64,000 nt of DNA. Source: Achatina immaculata (Eukaryota > Mollusca > Gastropoda > Stylommatophora > Achatinidae). Within the stretch, counting starts at the first letter, position 1. Each line of letters begins with the position of its first letter. Below, piece after piece: positions 20,933 through 31,735 of this stretch. Below the pieces are notes generated by a model. It saw nothing but the letters and a program-made list of their open reading frames with translations. It searched no databases and was not told where the DNA came from. Where the stretch lies: NCBI GenBank assembly GCA_009760885.1, contig CM019708.1:13712031-13776030 (forward strand), in the 5' to 3' direction. The position numbers were made by a program, and so were the translations under genes.

Positions 20933-21949
20933 TTAAACTGCTATTCGCAGATAATCCAGGAAGTATTTGGAAATTCCAGCTTATATTTTTAGAAGTCATA
21001 AAACACACCTTGCAATCAGTATTACTTCATTTGAAACGGATACACCAGTGTACAAAAGTTCTTTGTTTCGGAAAGACATGTCAAAGTTTTTAATTCGCTG
21101 TGGTGTTTGACTGTATTCTCATCTGGTGTGACACCATTTTTCGCAGTTATTTAATCTTTGAATTGACATATTGTAAAGGTAAGTATTCTATAGAAGCAAG
21201 TATTTTATAGAAGTTACCATTTTACAGTTGTGTTTCCAAAGCGTGCTGGAGAAACTGGCTACTCGATTGGCTCCATCATTGAAGGTAAAGGGTAGATTCC
21301 TACCTCGATGGGTTGATACAGAAGAAGGGCCTCTCTTAGATTTTGGAAAGGGTTTTAGTCAAGCTATAAACCAGTTTCCATAACATATTTTTCGTAGGAT
21401 CTAAGTTTCTGGTAAAAAAAAAATCTATTGTTTAAACAACCTTATTAAAATTCATTTTCGCTACAGCGTGTAAATGTTACATTCTGCTTCTTCTGTGTAA
21501 CATTCTCAAAAGTCAGCTCGAACTCTGAAATGATTCCATGAGTTTTATCGTACTTCATGAGTTAGACACTCCAAGAAACTTATCACATCGTGCCCACGTG
21601 GCAAATGATCGTTAGTGCCATTTGCTGGTGTGTGGAAATTGTGATTGCTCAATCATCATTCTACTCCAGAATGTTTACATCATTCGTCCTTTTCATTTGA
21701 GCTACAATTCTATCACAGCTGTTTCTGATGTCCTGTTTACACTTTACCATTTCTTACGCCACAAATATTTAAGGGACGTTTGGAAACAAAACTATGCTCT
21801 CAAAAGGTCACTTCAGCTTATTTTTGTAGCACACTTCCTCCAGGTTTTTTGCTAGGCTGGTTCCTTTCTTCTGTGTCTTCTGAAATGTTACGCTGTCAGG
21901 TTTTCAAAGACCGATTTCACAATGTTTAAACTGGCCAATCTCAGTCAGT
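20933..21949. other. No recognisable feature
   Basis: Unique-looking sequence; a 77-codon frame at 21622-21855 is not recognised. Confidence 0.4.
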
Positions 21950-22430
21950 CAATCATTTGCATGTCCCTTGCGGAACTTTGCCTCCCTAACAGCTCTCCTG
22001 CAGGCCTCTCGGTTGTATGCAAGATGCCCTGCTGCTGATGCATCATTTGCAAATTATCAACGATGTCTTGCAGCCATCTTCGCCTTGGTCTTCTTCTCTT
22101 TCTTTTCCCCATTTTGTGCCCTTCCAAGACGGTCTTCTCTAAATTATCAGGACCTTTAATGTGTCCAAAATATTTAAGTTTTCTCTGTTAAATCCTTTTT
22201 ACTAGCCAGCCTTCTTCAATATTAAGTTCTTGCAGTATGTTCTTTTTGTGTCCATTATATTTGAAAAACCATTCTGTAGCATTTACATTCAAAGGCGTTT
22301 ATGTGTTTCTCGGCTGTTTTGTTAAGGCATATGTTGTGATGGGAAAGATGCATGCCCTTAAAAGTCTTATTTTCGTAGTTCTGTCTGTTCCTCTCCACAG
22401 CTTCTTTAGTTGGCCTAATCTAATTATCCT
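21950..22430 (-). pseudogene. LINE family A, 3' coding end
   Basis: The minus strand encodes the family A C-terminus, ending GKRKRRRPRRRWLQDIVDNL and then a shifted SSARDMQMID. Broken upstream blocks extend to about 22430. Past the coding end the minus strand continues into a short TGAC-type tandem tail (GATTGACTGACTGA), as expected of RTE-like 3' ends. Relative to 43266-43799 it has deletions (part of the ACETWTLNKT region is missing near 22325) and frameshifts. Confidence 0.85.
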
Positions 22431-22699
22431 TTTTATATACATTTCCTAGCAGATTTAGCTTTGAATTCCAAAAGTCTAAATTATGATGACATAAAATTTT
22501 CAATAAACTGACCACGCTTGTTGGAGATCAAACAGCATGTGTCTCATTTCTTATTTTAGGTTTTTGTTGGTAGTAGCGACTTGGCTATAGTGATTGTATT
22601 AACAGAGTTAGTAACAGAAGCAGTGATGATAGTGAGGGAATTACTTAATGGTATTGCCTGGAAAATAGTAGTTATGCTGAAGTAGCTGTTGATAAAGCA

Positions 22700-22975
22700 C
22701 TCGAGACTTGAAAGTAGTAATCTGAGACATGAAGGTAATCATTTGAGACTTGAAAGTAGTAATCTGAGACATGAAGGTAATCATTTGAGACTTGAAAGTA
22801 GTAATCTGAGACATGAAGGTAATCATTTGAGACTTGAAAGTAGTAATCTGAGACATGAAGGTAATCATTTGAGACTTGAAAGTAGTAATCTGAGACTTGA
22901 AAGTAGTGTAGTGGTTTGAGACTTGAAAGTAGTGTAGTGGTTTGAGACTTGAAAGTAGTAATTTGAGATCTGAAG
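22700..22975. repeat. 42-bp minisatellite
   Basis: GACATGAAGGTAATCATTTG plus AGACTTGAAAGTAGTAATCT, 42-base spacing (for example 22771 and 22813), then shorter GACTTGAAAGTAGT-only variants at the distal end. The 14-codon period keeps three frames open on the two strands. Confidence 0.95.
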
Positions 22976-23117
22976 ATAGTGACCTGAGACAAGTAATTCG
23001 TGATTTCAAGCTTGACTTGTGAACTGGCATAATGGACTTGAACACAAAACTTCCAGCTACTATAGCAACAGCAGTCACAGCAGCAACTGTGGTAGTGGTG
23101 GAAATGTCAATGCTGAT

Positions 23118-23275
23118 AAGTGTAGTAGTAGTAGTAGAAATAGTAGTAGTAGTAGTAGTAGTAGTAGAAGCAGTAATAGTAGTAGTAGTAGTAGTAGTAG
23201 TTGTTGTTGTTGTTGTTGTAGTAGTAATAGTAACAGCAGCAGCAGTTGCAGCAGCAGCAGCAGTAGTAAAATTTG
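23118..23275. repeat. (GTA)n/(GTT)n/(GCA)n trinucleotide tract
   Basis: Runs of GTA, then TTG, then AGC units within 160 bases. The Val, Ser, Leu or Asn homopolymer frames are artefacts. Confidence 0.95.
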
Positions 23276-23431
23276 TTCAGAGGTAATAAATAGTGACAAT
23301 ACGAGTATTTGCAGTAAATCTTGAACAGATGATATGATATCAATGTCAGGTATATCCCCTGACGAAGTACACAGCGACAGTATTTAACCACCACTTGTAA
23401 CAGGTGTTGAAATACTGTTGTTACTGTTGTC

Positions 23432-23433
23432 GC

Positions 23434-23476
<43 letters not shown>

Positions 23477-23477
23477 A
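23432..23477. repeat. (GTT)n microsatellite
   Basis: About 15 clean GTT units. Confidence 0.95.
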
Positions 23478-24090
23478 TACAGACGCCTGAAGCGTGGTTG
23501 TAGCAGTACTGATATGTGTTGTTGTTGAGTGTAGCGTTTGCTAAGGTAATTAGCTTGGAATAATGCTATCATTTCTTCTTTATTTCAGGCACATAAACCC
23601 TCAGCAAGATCAAGTCACCTTTAACGTGAACAAGACCAGACGACAACGGAAGCAAAATAAAAACCAACTTCATTAAACAGCATTAAATAACGGTAGTCAT
23701 AAAGGCTAGATCTGAGAGACTCTCAGTTTATTTGGAGGCAACATAGGTAATCAGGAAAACATATACAAAGTGTCAAGTATTTTTTAAAAAGCAAACTCTT
23801 TACTCTTCTCTTTCCATTTATTTCAGTCAGATTTACTTCAAACGTGAAAGTCAAGAAATGTCTGGCTAGTTTTTGACTTGCCTGATAATTGTCCACCGCA
23901 GAAGACAACTAAACGTAATTATAATTTGGAATATTAAATTATTTGTACATACTCAGCGAGAAGGAAATATTTCTTGACAGACTGACAAATGTATTAACAG
24001 CAACGTTTAAATAAAAGAAAAATTCTGAATTCTTAAGTATTTTCATATTCTGAGCATTCAAGATTCACGGGTAGATTTTAAAAAAAAATA
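23478..24090. promoter_or_regulatory. Upstream region of the neuropeptide gene, candidate splice acceptors
   Basis: No upstream coding is seen. Two acceptor-like sites, TTCTTCTTTATTTCAG (AG at 23587-23588) and CCATTTATTTCAG (AG at 23825-23826), could start the 5'UTR part of the exon that carries 24091-24648. No convincing TATA box or initiator was identified. Candidate only; transcript data would decide. Confidence 0.25.
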
Positions 24091-24648
24091 ATGATGGATG
24101 CTACACGATCATGTGTGAATCATGTTATTGTTATTATGGCTTTTATCCTGCTCATTTCCCTGGCCACGCAGTTTGCCAGAGCGGATGACGAAGACGAAGG
24201 GTGTGGTCATAACTGTCAATCAATAGATCCCGACCCATCTCAGATGTCACGCTGTGTTCGTTACGCCTGTCGTAGGCGTGTCTTCAGATATTTCATCAGG
24301 TTTGGCAAACGCGCAGGAGCTGGTGGAGATGACGATCAACAACAGCCCAAAGAGAGGCCGCAGTCACGACTTCAAAATTATCGCCCATACTCGTCTCACC
24401 AACAGCAGGCATTGAGGGCCATGTGGCCAGAATCTAAATTACACACTCCTGAAAACCTACTGCCAGTTAGCTCTAAGTCAGAACTTGGTCAAGCAGATCA
24501 GCTGACACAGTTCGAACAAGATCACGTGGTGGGTGCAGACGCAGACCCACAACAACGTCACGCCCCGTCTCTAGAGACTGAGCTACAACAGGATGGAAGC
24601 CGTGGACGCCAAGCTAAACTGATTGGACTATTGCTCAGGTTTCAGTGA
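24091..24648 (+). CDS. Neuropeptide precursor, RFamide type with four cysteines
   Basis: Complete 185-residue ORF. Residues 1-31 form a signal peptide (hydrophobic core about 12-26, cleavage likely after ARA31). The acidic segment DDEDEG is followed by four cysteines at 38, 42, 55 and 60 (C-x3-C...C-x4-C), enough for two disulfides. Then comes RRR (61-63), VFRYFIRF (64-71) and Gly-Lys-Arg (72-74), a canonical amidation and dibasic processing site. The predicted product is VFRYFIRF-amide or, if RRR is not cut, an about 40-residue cysteine-bridged amidated peptide. Residues 75-185 are hydrophilic and Gln-rich with few dibasic sites, like a spacer peptide. The start at 24091 is chosen because the signal sequence follows it directly. 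A polyadenylation signal lies 58 bases past the stop. I do not recognise the exact family; RFamide-like is inferred from the C-terminus. No other processed peptide copies are visible. Confidence 0.8.
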   Translation: MMDATRSCVNHVIVIMAFILLISLATQFARADDEDEGCGHNCQSIDPDPSQMSRCVRYACRRRVFRYFIRFGKRAGAGGDDDQQQPKERPQSRLQNYRPYSSHQQQALRAMWPESKLHTPENLLPVSSKSELGQADQLTQFEQDHVVGADADPQQRHAPSLETELQQDGSRGRQAKLIGLLLRFQ

Positions 24649-24705
24649 AGAACATTTTCGCCCTTGCCCTCTGCTGTTTGACGTTTCAACAGCTCTTGTC
24701 AAAAT

Positions 24706-24711
24706 AATAAA
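24706..24711 (+). terminator. Polyadenylation signal AATAAA
   Basis: AATAAA 58 bases after the stop at 24648, a short but normal 3'UTR distance. It supports the ORF being the last (perhaps only) coding exon. Confidence 0.6.
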
Positions 24712-24999
24712 CGCTATGTTTAACAAAGCAGCTGCTTCCTGTGTTTAACTGTTTTAACTGTGTTTTGTAGAGCTTTACTAAATAAGCGTTTTTAACTGGA
24801 CTTAGTGCCGGTTATGATCATGTCTGGAGCAGTCAGCATATTTTCTTAACACACTCTGACATGCACGAAACTTCAGCACATACAAAGGAGCACCAAAAAA
24901 AAAGTAAAGGCAACTTACTCTTTGATGGCGTTAACTGTGAGAAAACCAGCACAACGGTTCCATGCCTTCTCCATATAGTTGCCCCCTGCGGGTCGATAC
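24712..24999. other. No recognisable feature
   Basis: Short unique spacer between the neuropeptide gene and the 29-bp array. Confidence 0.4.
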
Positions 25000-26167
25000 A
25001 CTTCTTGTATCATTATACTAGTGTCTTCACTTCTTGTATCATTACACTAGCTTCTTCATTTCTTATATCATAACACTAGTTTCTTCACTTCTTGTATCAC
25101 TACACTAGCTTATTCACTTCTTATATCATTACACCAGTTTCTTCACTTCTTATACCATTACACCAGTTTCTTCACTTCTTATACCATTACACCAGTTTCT
25201 TCACTTCTTATACCATTACACCAGTTTCTTCACTTCTTATACCATTACACCAGTTTCTTCACTTCTTATACCATTACACCAGTTTCTTCACTTCTTATAC
25301 CATTACACCAGTTTCTTCAATTCTTATACCATTACACCAGTTTCTTCACTTCTTATACCATTACACCAGTTTCTTCACTTCTTATACCATTACACCAGTT
25401 TCTTCACTTCTTATACCATTACACCAGTTTCTTCACTTCTTATACCATTACACCAGTTTCTTCACTTCTTATACCATTACACCAGTTTCTTCACTTCTTA
25501 TACCATTACACCAGTTTCTTCACTTCTTATACCATTACACCAGTTTCTTCACTTCTTATACCATTACACCAGTTTCTTCAATTCTTATACCATTACACCA
25601 GTTTCTTCACTTCTTATACCATTACGCTACTTTACTCACTTATTATACTGTTACACTAGTTTCTTCACTTCTTGTACCATTACGCTAGTTTCTTCAATTC
25701 TTATACCATTACGCTAGTTTCTTCACTTCTTATACCATTACACTAGTTTCTACACTTCTTATACCATTACACCAGTTTCTTCACTTCTTATACCATTACA
25801 CTATTTTCTCCACTTCTTATACCATTACACCAGTTTCTTCACTTCTTTTACCATTACGCCAGTTTCTTCACTTCTTGTACCAATACGCTAGTTTCTTCAC
25901 TTCTTGTACCAATACGCTAGTTTCTTCACTTCTTGTACCAATACGCTAGTTTCTTCACTTCTTGTACCAATACGCTAGTTTCTTCACTTCTTGTACCAAT
26001 ACGCTAGTTTCTTCACTTCTTGTACCAATACGCTAGTTTCTTCACTTCTTGTACCAATACGCTAGTTTCTTCACTTCTTGTACCAATACGCTAGTTTCTT
26101 CACTTCTTGTACCAATACGCTAGTTTCTTCACTTCTTGTACCAATACGCTAGTTTCTTCACTTCTTG
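25000..26167. repeat. 29-bp satellite, about 40 units, two domains
   Basis: Unit ACCAGTTTCTTCACTTCTTA plus TACCATTAC. Units up to about 25860 are mostly of the CACCAG/ATACCATTAC type; from about 25870 they switch to a uniform GTACCAATACGCTAG type. A TTCAATTC variant recurs at 25320, 25581 and 25697 (spacings 261 and 116, i.e. 9 and 4 units), showing block duplication. The 198-codon frame comes from the repeat. Confidence 0.97.
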
Positions 26168-26623
26168 GGAGAAAAAGCTTTCTTGGATGCTCCTGAATCC
26201 AGGTCTGCACCTGTTACTTCAGGTCGGTATCAGCGATGAACCTACGACTGTGTAGAGCTTCTTCTAAGTGAACCACGAATATGATAATCACGTGAAACCT
26301 CATCAGGGTTGTTAGAGGGGAGAGGGTGAGGAAGATGTTCAAACCGCAGCTACTGTATTGTCTCCACCACCCCTGCGGCCGCTGCATGGAGATGTACATT
26401 GACATCGTTTTATTTGTTCTTCTCACTTTCCATTCATTCATAATCTTTTCCTTGTGCCATGTTTCTTTCACTTCTGTACTGAGACAATATCTTACAGCAG
26501 ATTTAACTCTCTCGGCCCCAGTAAATCTCCCTGGATTGACTTGTTCAGCAATGGTGTAGTCCACATCGGAGCGACCATGTTTATTTTATTTTGCCTTCAA
26601 CTAGGCTAAGAGTGATGCGCTGT
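26168..26623. other. Unassigned sequence
   Basis: A 116-codon minus-strand frame (26214-26564) overlaps a 77-codon plus-strand frame (26326-26559). Composition is normal and not repetitive, but no family is recognised. Could be an old element or exon. Confidence 0.3.
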
Positions 26624-26703
26624 GCTATAAGTATTCGAACTACCCATCAGCCATTGCAAATCTGCTATGAGTATTCGAACTACCCATCAGCCATTGCGAA
26701 TCT
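26624..26703. repeat. 40-bp direct duplication
   Basis: GTATTCGAACTACCCATCAG starts at 26631 and 26671; two units differing at two or three bases. Confidence 0.93.
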
Positions 26704-26764
26704 GTTGTATTGCGTCAGCTTCTATCCTTTGTGGTTACCACGTAATTTTCAAGTTGTCTTTTGA

Positions 26765-26775
26765 CTCTCTCTCGC

Positions 26776-26817
<42 letters not shown>

Positions 26818-26819
26818 GT
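26765..26819. repeat. (CT)n microsatellite
   Basis: Mostly clean CT with CCCT and TTT interruptions. Confidence 0.9.
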
Positions 26820-27248
26820 ATCTATGGTAGTTTATTTGTGTTAACATGTGGCAGTGTTATTTAAAAAATAAAAGTCATGCAGTTACAACAGGTATTTTAC
26901 AGTTATTTCCCCTTAATTGTTTTCCTTTCATGCCCGGTAATGTGACAAAATATTCCCAGTCGGCAAATTCATTTAGAAGAACAAAATCATAGCCCAGGCT
27001 CATGGAAGTTCAAATTTAAATGAGTTACTTTTTAATGATAAAATATATTAAATGAAAATTAACAAAGAATTTACTCCCTTAAGATGTCCACACTTTGGAT
27101 TTCCATGAAGACTCGCCGAGTGTAAGGAAAGACAAAGGTGAGTGAGATACCATGACACAAAGAAGAAAGCTTCGTCTGGCCTTGTTCTGAGGCAAAGATG
27201 ACAAGGCATTGTAGGAGAGAAAGTCAGCGATAGAGAATCAGCATCAAG
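26820..27248. other. No recognisable feature
   Basis: AT-rich unique sequence without a supported exon. Confidence 0.4.
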
Positions 27249-27249
27249 C

Positions 27250-27292
<43 letters not shown>

Positions 27293-27293
27293 C
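27249..27293. repeat. (GA)n microsatellite
   Basis: About 22 GA units with one AA interruption. One of several places (also 28660-28755 and the GA runs at 36536 and 37645) where the purine strand is the plus strand. Confidence 0.9.
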
Positions 27294-28334
27294 AAATACA
27301 CAAACGGGACATGCTTCCAAACCCCCCTCCCCCTTGCAATTTTCACGCTCTACGCTTCATAATGATGATTTCTTTTTAACGAAGGCAAGGAAACAAAGAT
27401 GATTAAGCCAGGAGAAAGAAAGAAGCGTCGAAGCCAGCTAGCTACAGCAGATTATGGCCATGATTCTCCACGATTCTCCTAATAAAAGATGGACGCAGAG
27501 GGTAGAACTCCACCTGGTCACCAAAGAAAAGGAAGATGCAGAGAAATCAGTTCCTTTCTATCTCCACTCTACAGACATGACTTACATGATCACGATAGCT
27601 TTCCATTTAGCTACTGTGGTTTAATGGAAGAAAGAAAGAAAGAATCCGTTTACGAGCAATCTCAGAATGATAAAGTCGGAAATGAATGTTTATTGTGCCT
27701 GTCAGATGTGCTGATCTCTCTAAACTCAACAAGCAGGTGACTGTATATCTAATCATTTATTGTTTTGCCCTCAGAGATCAACTTTCAGATACGTCAGAGT
27801 CCCACAGCTTTTTGACCTACTACTGGTTTGTCAGAATCGCGTTTAAGAATTTAGCCAGGATCAAGTGACCGAACAAGCCAAGTTAAAGTGAATGATTTAC
27901 CAGTTTGTATTTCATTTTCTTTCTATATACCAGTTAGGACATTTAAAATTTAAAAAAAAGGTTTGCCACAACCCTGCCAGATAAATACGGGACATTATGA
28001 GGACAAAAATGAACGCAGAAAGATCAGACCATATATGAAACAGGATTTTTTAGATTATATAAGACATGTGAAACAAAATACAGCCACAAAACACAATAGA
28101 AATAAAATTAGAGGAAAGGCAAAATTCTAGCTTTTAAAAATGCTTAGACTGACGTATGTTAAAAGGTCAGCTGTATTGAAATACGCTACGATAATATTAG
28201 CCTTATCCTTGTCTTTTATCTATTAAGAACAAAAACTGAGGCATACTTTCAATGTCTACAATTTTATGTAGTCATTACATTTGGCCAGCGTTTTATTTCC
28301 TCCTTGTGCAATCCTCGCTGACATCGACAAAAGT
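27294..28334. other. No recognisable feature (1 kb)
   Basis: Frames of 60-83 codons at 27489-27868 do not match a domain I know. Confidence 0.4.
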
Positions 28335-28500
28335 AAAAATATGGAGAACCACATCTCTACACATAGCACAACCACAATTCCACACATATCACAACCACAT
28401 CTCTACACATAACACAACCACATCCCTACACATAGCACAACAACATCTTTATGTGTAGCACAACCACATCTCTACCCACAACACAATCACATCTCCACAC
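28335..28500. repeat. Irregular 23-25-bp tandem repeat
   Basis: CACATCTCTACACATAGCAC plus AACCA in six or seven imperfect units. Confidence 0.85.
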
Positions 28501-28659
28501 ATGGCAAAAGAGCCCTAAGATCGTCTAGGAAGTATAAGAGGAGCAACAAAGGCACTTAGAAGCACTGGATGTTGACGAAAGCAGTCTCGTCAGCTCCTTC
28601 AGAAAAAAAAGTTATCTTCGTTTATTTTTGTTAAACGATATGATGATTCAATGTTTGGA

Positions 28660-28755
28660 GACAGGTAGGAGAGAGAGAGAGAGGGAGGGAGAGAGAGAAG
28701 GGGAGAGAGAGAGAGCGGAAGAGAGAGAGCGGGAGAGAGAGAGAAAAGAGAGCAA
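28660..28755. repeat. GA-rich tract
   Basis: GAGAGAGAGAGGGAGGGAGA-type purine run. Confidence 0.9.
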
Positions 28756-29144
28756 CAGCTGATATTATGGTTCATGGGACATGAGGAAGGAGCCTGTTTG
28801 GTAAACGATCAGCTTATGATAGTTATGATACTCTAAACACCACATTCACTGAAGCAGAAATTCTGAATTTAAACAATTAACATGGATGCTCGTTGACTAA
28901 CACGATAAGAAAAAACTATTTCGAATAAGAACTTTTCTACAAAGTATATCAAGGAAGTAGTAGAGAGCTACAAGACAGTAAATCAGAAGAAACATGTATC
29001 CATTGCTACTTTAATTCTTAGGGCATCCTAATCTCCTAAATGCAGAATGACACTGCTCTAAATCTCATTGGTGAAATAAATATCAGAGACTGTATTTTAT
29101 ATATTTAAAACCTAATGAAGAAAAAAAAACCCTATCTAACCCTT
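28756..29144. other. No recognisable feature
   Basis: AT-rich unique sequence. Confidence 0.4.
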
Positions 29145-29203
29145 GGTGTAAATAAACGCTTGCTCTAAATAAATGCTTGCTCTAAATAAACGCTTGCTGT
29201 AAA
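29145..29203. repeat. 17-bp minisatellite, short
   Basis: TAAATAAACGCTTGCTC repeated about 3.5 times. Confidence 0.85.
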
Positions 29204-29530
29204 TAACAAAGCCAAGAGTTTAATAAACGACAGTTCCTTCGCTCCTCGCTTTCTTTACCTCTTTTGGGGGCATAGGCCATCAGCAAGGGTTCTACATTTA
29301 TTTCCATCCTAGGCGAAACAAGACTATGGCCGCTCCCAAAAGCGGATGACAAGGGAAAGAGTTGGACACCCATCAAATTATGTAAAAAAAAAATGCGTCA
29401 GCTACGAAAGTGTCAACATCATTTACAGGAATGAAGTTTGGCAGGAATTAAAACGTTTTCAAATAAATAAACCATGAGAAATGTTAACTCTTTCTATTCC
29501 TGGGTCGAAGATTTGTTAGAAATTTTAAAA
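29204..29530. other. No recognisable feature
   Basis: A 64-codon minus-strand frame at 29182-29376 lacks recognisable content. Confidence 0.4.
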
Positions 29531-29544
29531 AAAAAAAAAAAGAC

Positions 29545-29815
29545 TTTTATTGCTCTAATCCAGTGTTTAAGGTTAAACTTTAAAACAAACTTTTATTGTT
29601 CTAATCCAGTGTTTAAGGTTAAACTTTAAAACAAACTTTTATTGTTCTAATCCAGTGTTAAGGTTAAACTTTAAAACAAACTTTTATTGTTCTAATCCAG
29701 TGTTAAGGTTAAACTTTAAAACAAACTTTTATTTCTCTAATCCAGTGTTAAGGTTAAACTTTAAAACAAACTTTTATTTCTCTAATCCAGTGTTAAGATT
29801 AAACTTTGAAAAAAC
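29545..29815. repeat. 45/46-bp minisatellite
   Basis: CTAATCCAGTGTTAAGGTTA at 29555, 29601, 29647, 29692, 29737 and 29782. The first three spacings contain an extra T (46, 46, 45), after which all are 45, so a one-base deletion arose and spread through the distal half. Confidence 0.95.
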
Positions 29816-30129
29816 CTTTGACGGGTGACCAACGCTTTTGCCCAGTTAACAAATTATTATTGACACAAACAAGTAAGAATGCCATTAAAATTTCGAAATA
29901 AAATTTAAATAATTAATTCAAATTAATTATCATTTGTATTGAACTCTCTTTCATAATATTTCACACAGAAATATCATACAGGAAAGGTTTTCTTTTCTTT
30001 AGAAAATAGGTCAGAATAAACGAAACTAAATAAATAAACATAGCACACACACACAAAAAAGCGGACCATTCGGCGGGTCCATACTTTTACAAGGACGTGC
30101 AAGGGTTAACACGGTCAGTCGGAGTGAAT
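29816..30129. other. No recognisable feature
   Basis: AT-rich spacer leading into the pyrimidine tract. Confidence 0.4.
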
Positions 30130-31735
30130 AGACTTGTTTCTCTGTTTCGCTCTCTCATTTCTCTGTTTCTCTCTCTCTCTCTCTCTCTCTTTATTTCTAT
30201 GTTTCTCTTTCTACTTATTTTTCTGTTTCTCTCTGTGTCTCTGTTTCTCTCTCTCCTTATTTCCCTGTTTCTCTCTCCTTGTTTCTCAGTTTCTCTCTCT
30301 CCTTATTTCTCTGTTTCTCTCTGTTTCTGTTTCTCTCTCTCTCTCTCTCTCTTTGTTTCTCTGTTCCTCTTTCTCCTTATTTCTATGTTCTTCTCTCTCC
30401 TTGTTTCTCCGTTGCTCTCTCTCCTTATTTCTCTGTTTCTCTCTCCTTATTTGTCTGTTTCTCTCTCTCCTTATTTGACTGTTTCTCTTTCTCTCCTTAT
30501 TTGTCTGTTTCTCTATCTCTCTCTCTCCTTCTTTCCCGTTTCTCTATTACCTTATTTTTCTTTTTCTCTCTCTCCTTATTTCTCTGTTTCTCTCTCTCTC
30601 TCTACATGTTTCTCTGTCTGTCTCTCCTTGTTTTTCTCTGTCTCTCTCTCTTTTTTCTGTTTCTCTCTCTCCTTATTTCTCCTGTTTCTCCCTTTCCTTG
30701 TTTCTCTGTTTCTCTCTGTATTTCTATGATTCTCTCTCTCCTTCTTGTTTCTCTCTCTCCGTATTTCTCTGTTTTTCTCTCTCTCTCTCTCTCTCCTTAT
30801 TTCTCTGTTTCTGTCTCAATTTCTCTCTCTCTCAATCTCCTTGTTTCTCAGTTTCTCGTTCTCCTTTTTTCTCTGTTCCTCTCTGTATCTCTGTTTTTCT
30901 CTCTCTCTCTCCTTATTTCTCTGTTTCTTTCTGTCTCTGTTTCTCTCTCTCTCTCTCCTTGTTTCTCAGTTTCTCGTTCTCATTTTTTCTCTGTTTCTCT
31001 CTGTATCTCTATTTCTCTCTCTCCTTTTTTCTCTGTTTCTCTCTGTGTCTCTGTTTCTCTCTTCTTATTTCTCTGTTTCTTTCTGTCTCTGTTTCTTTCT
31101 GTCTCTGTTTCATCCTCTCTCCTTGATTCTCTGTTTCTATCTCTGTTTCTCTCTCTCTCTCTCTCTTCTTATTCCTATGTTTATCGCTCTCTTTATTTTT
31201 CGGTTTCTCTCGGTGTGTCTGCTTCTCTCTCTTTGTATTTCTCTGTTTCTCTCTGTGTCTCTGTTTCTCTCTCTATCTCTCCTTGTTTCTCTGTTTCTCT
31301 CTCTCCTTATTTCTCAGTTTCTCCCTGTCTCTGTTTCTCTCTCTCTCCTTATATCTCTCTTTCTCTCTCCTTATTTGTCTATTTCTCTCTGTGCCTCTGT
31401 TTCTCTCTGTTTCTCCTCATTTCTCTCTATCCTTATTTCTCTGTTTCTCTTTGTATATCTGTGTCTCTCTCTCCTTATTTCTCTGTTTCTCTCTTTCTCC
31501 TTATTTCTCTGTTTCTCTCTGTTTCTCTCTTTGTCTCTGTTTCTCTTTCTACTTATTTCTCTGTTTCTCTCTTTGTCTCTGTTTCTCTCTCTTCTTGTTT
31601 CTCTGTTCCTCTCTCTCTCTCTCTCTCTCGTTATTTCTCTGTTTCTCTCTCTCCTTGTTTCTTTGTTTCTCTCTGTCTGTTTCTCTTTCTCTCTTACACC
31701 CTTCTCTGTCTCTTCTTTGTTTTCTATATAAATAT
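30130..31735. repeat. 1.6-kb pyrimidine-rich tract
   Basis: Built from CTCCTTATTTCTCTGTTTCT and CTCTCTGTCTCTGTTTCTCT words of about 20-27 bases in irregular order. All three plus-strand frames are open for long distances (up to 491 codons) and give only Ser/Leu/Phe/Val protein, which shows that the frames are compositional. Confidence 0.95.

Noticed and set aside
22641..23078. 145-codon minus-strand repeat protein
   Set aside because: Caused by the 42-bp array; no independent support.
25092..25688. 198-codon Thr/Phe/Leu repeat protein after the neuropeptide gene
   Set aside because: Read-through of the 29-bp array (three units make 29 codons); the frame is not kept through the distal domain.
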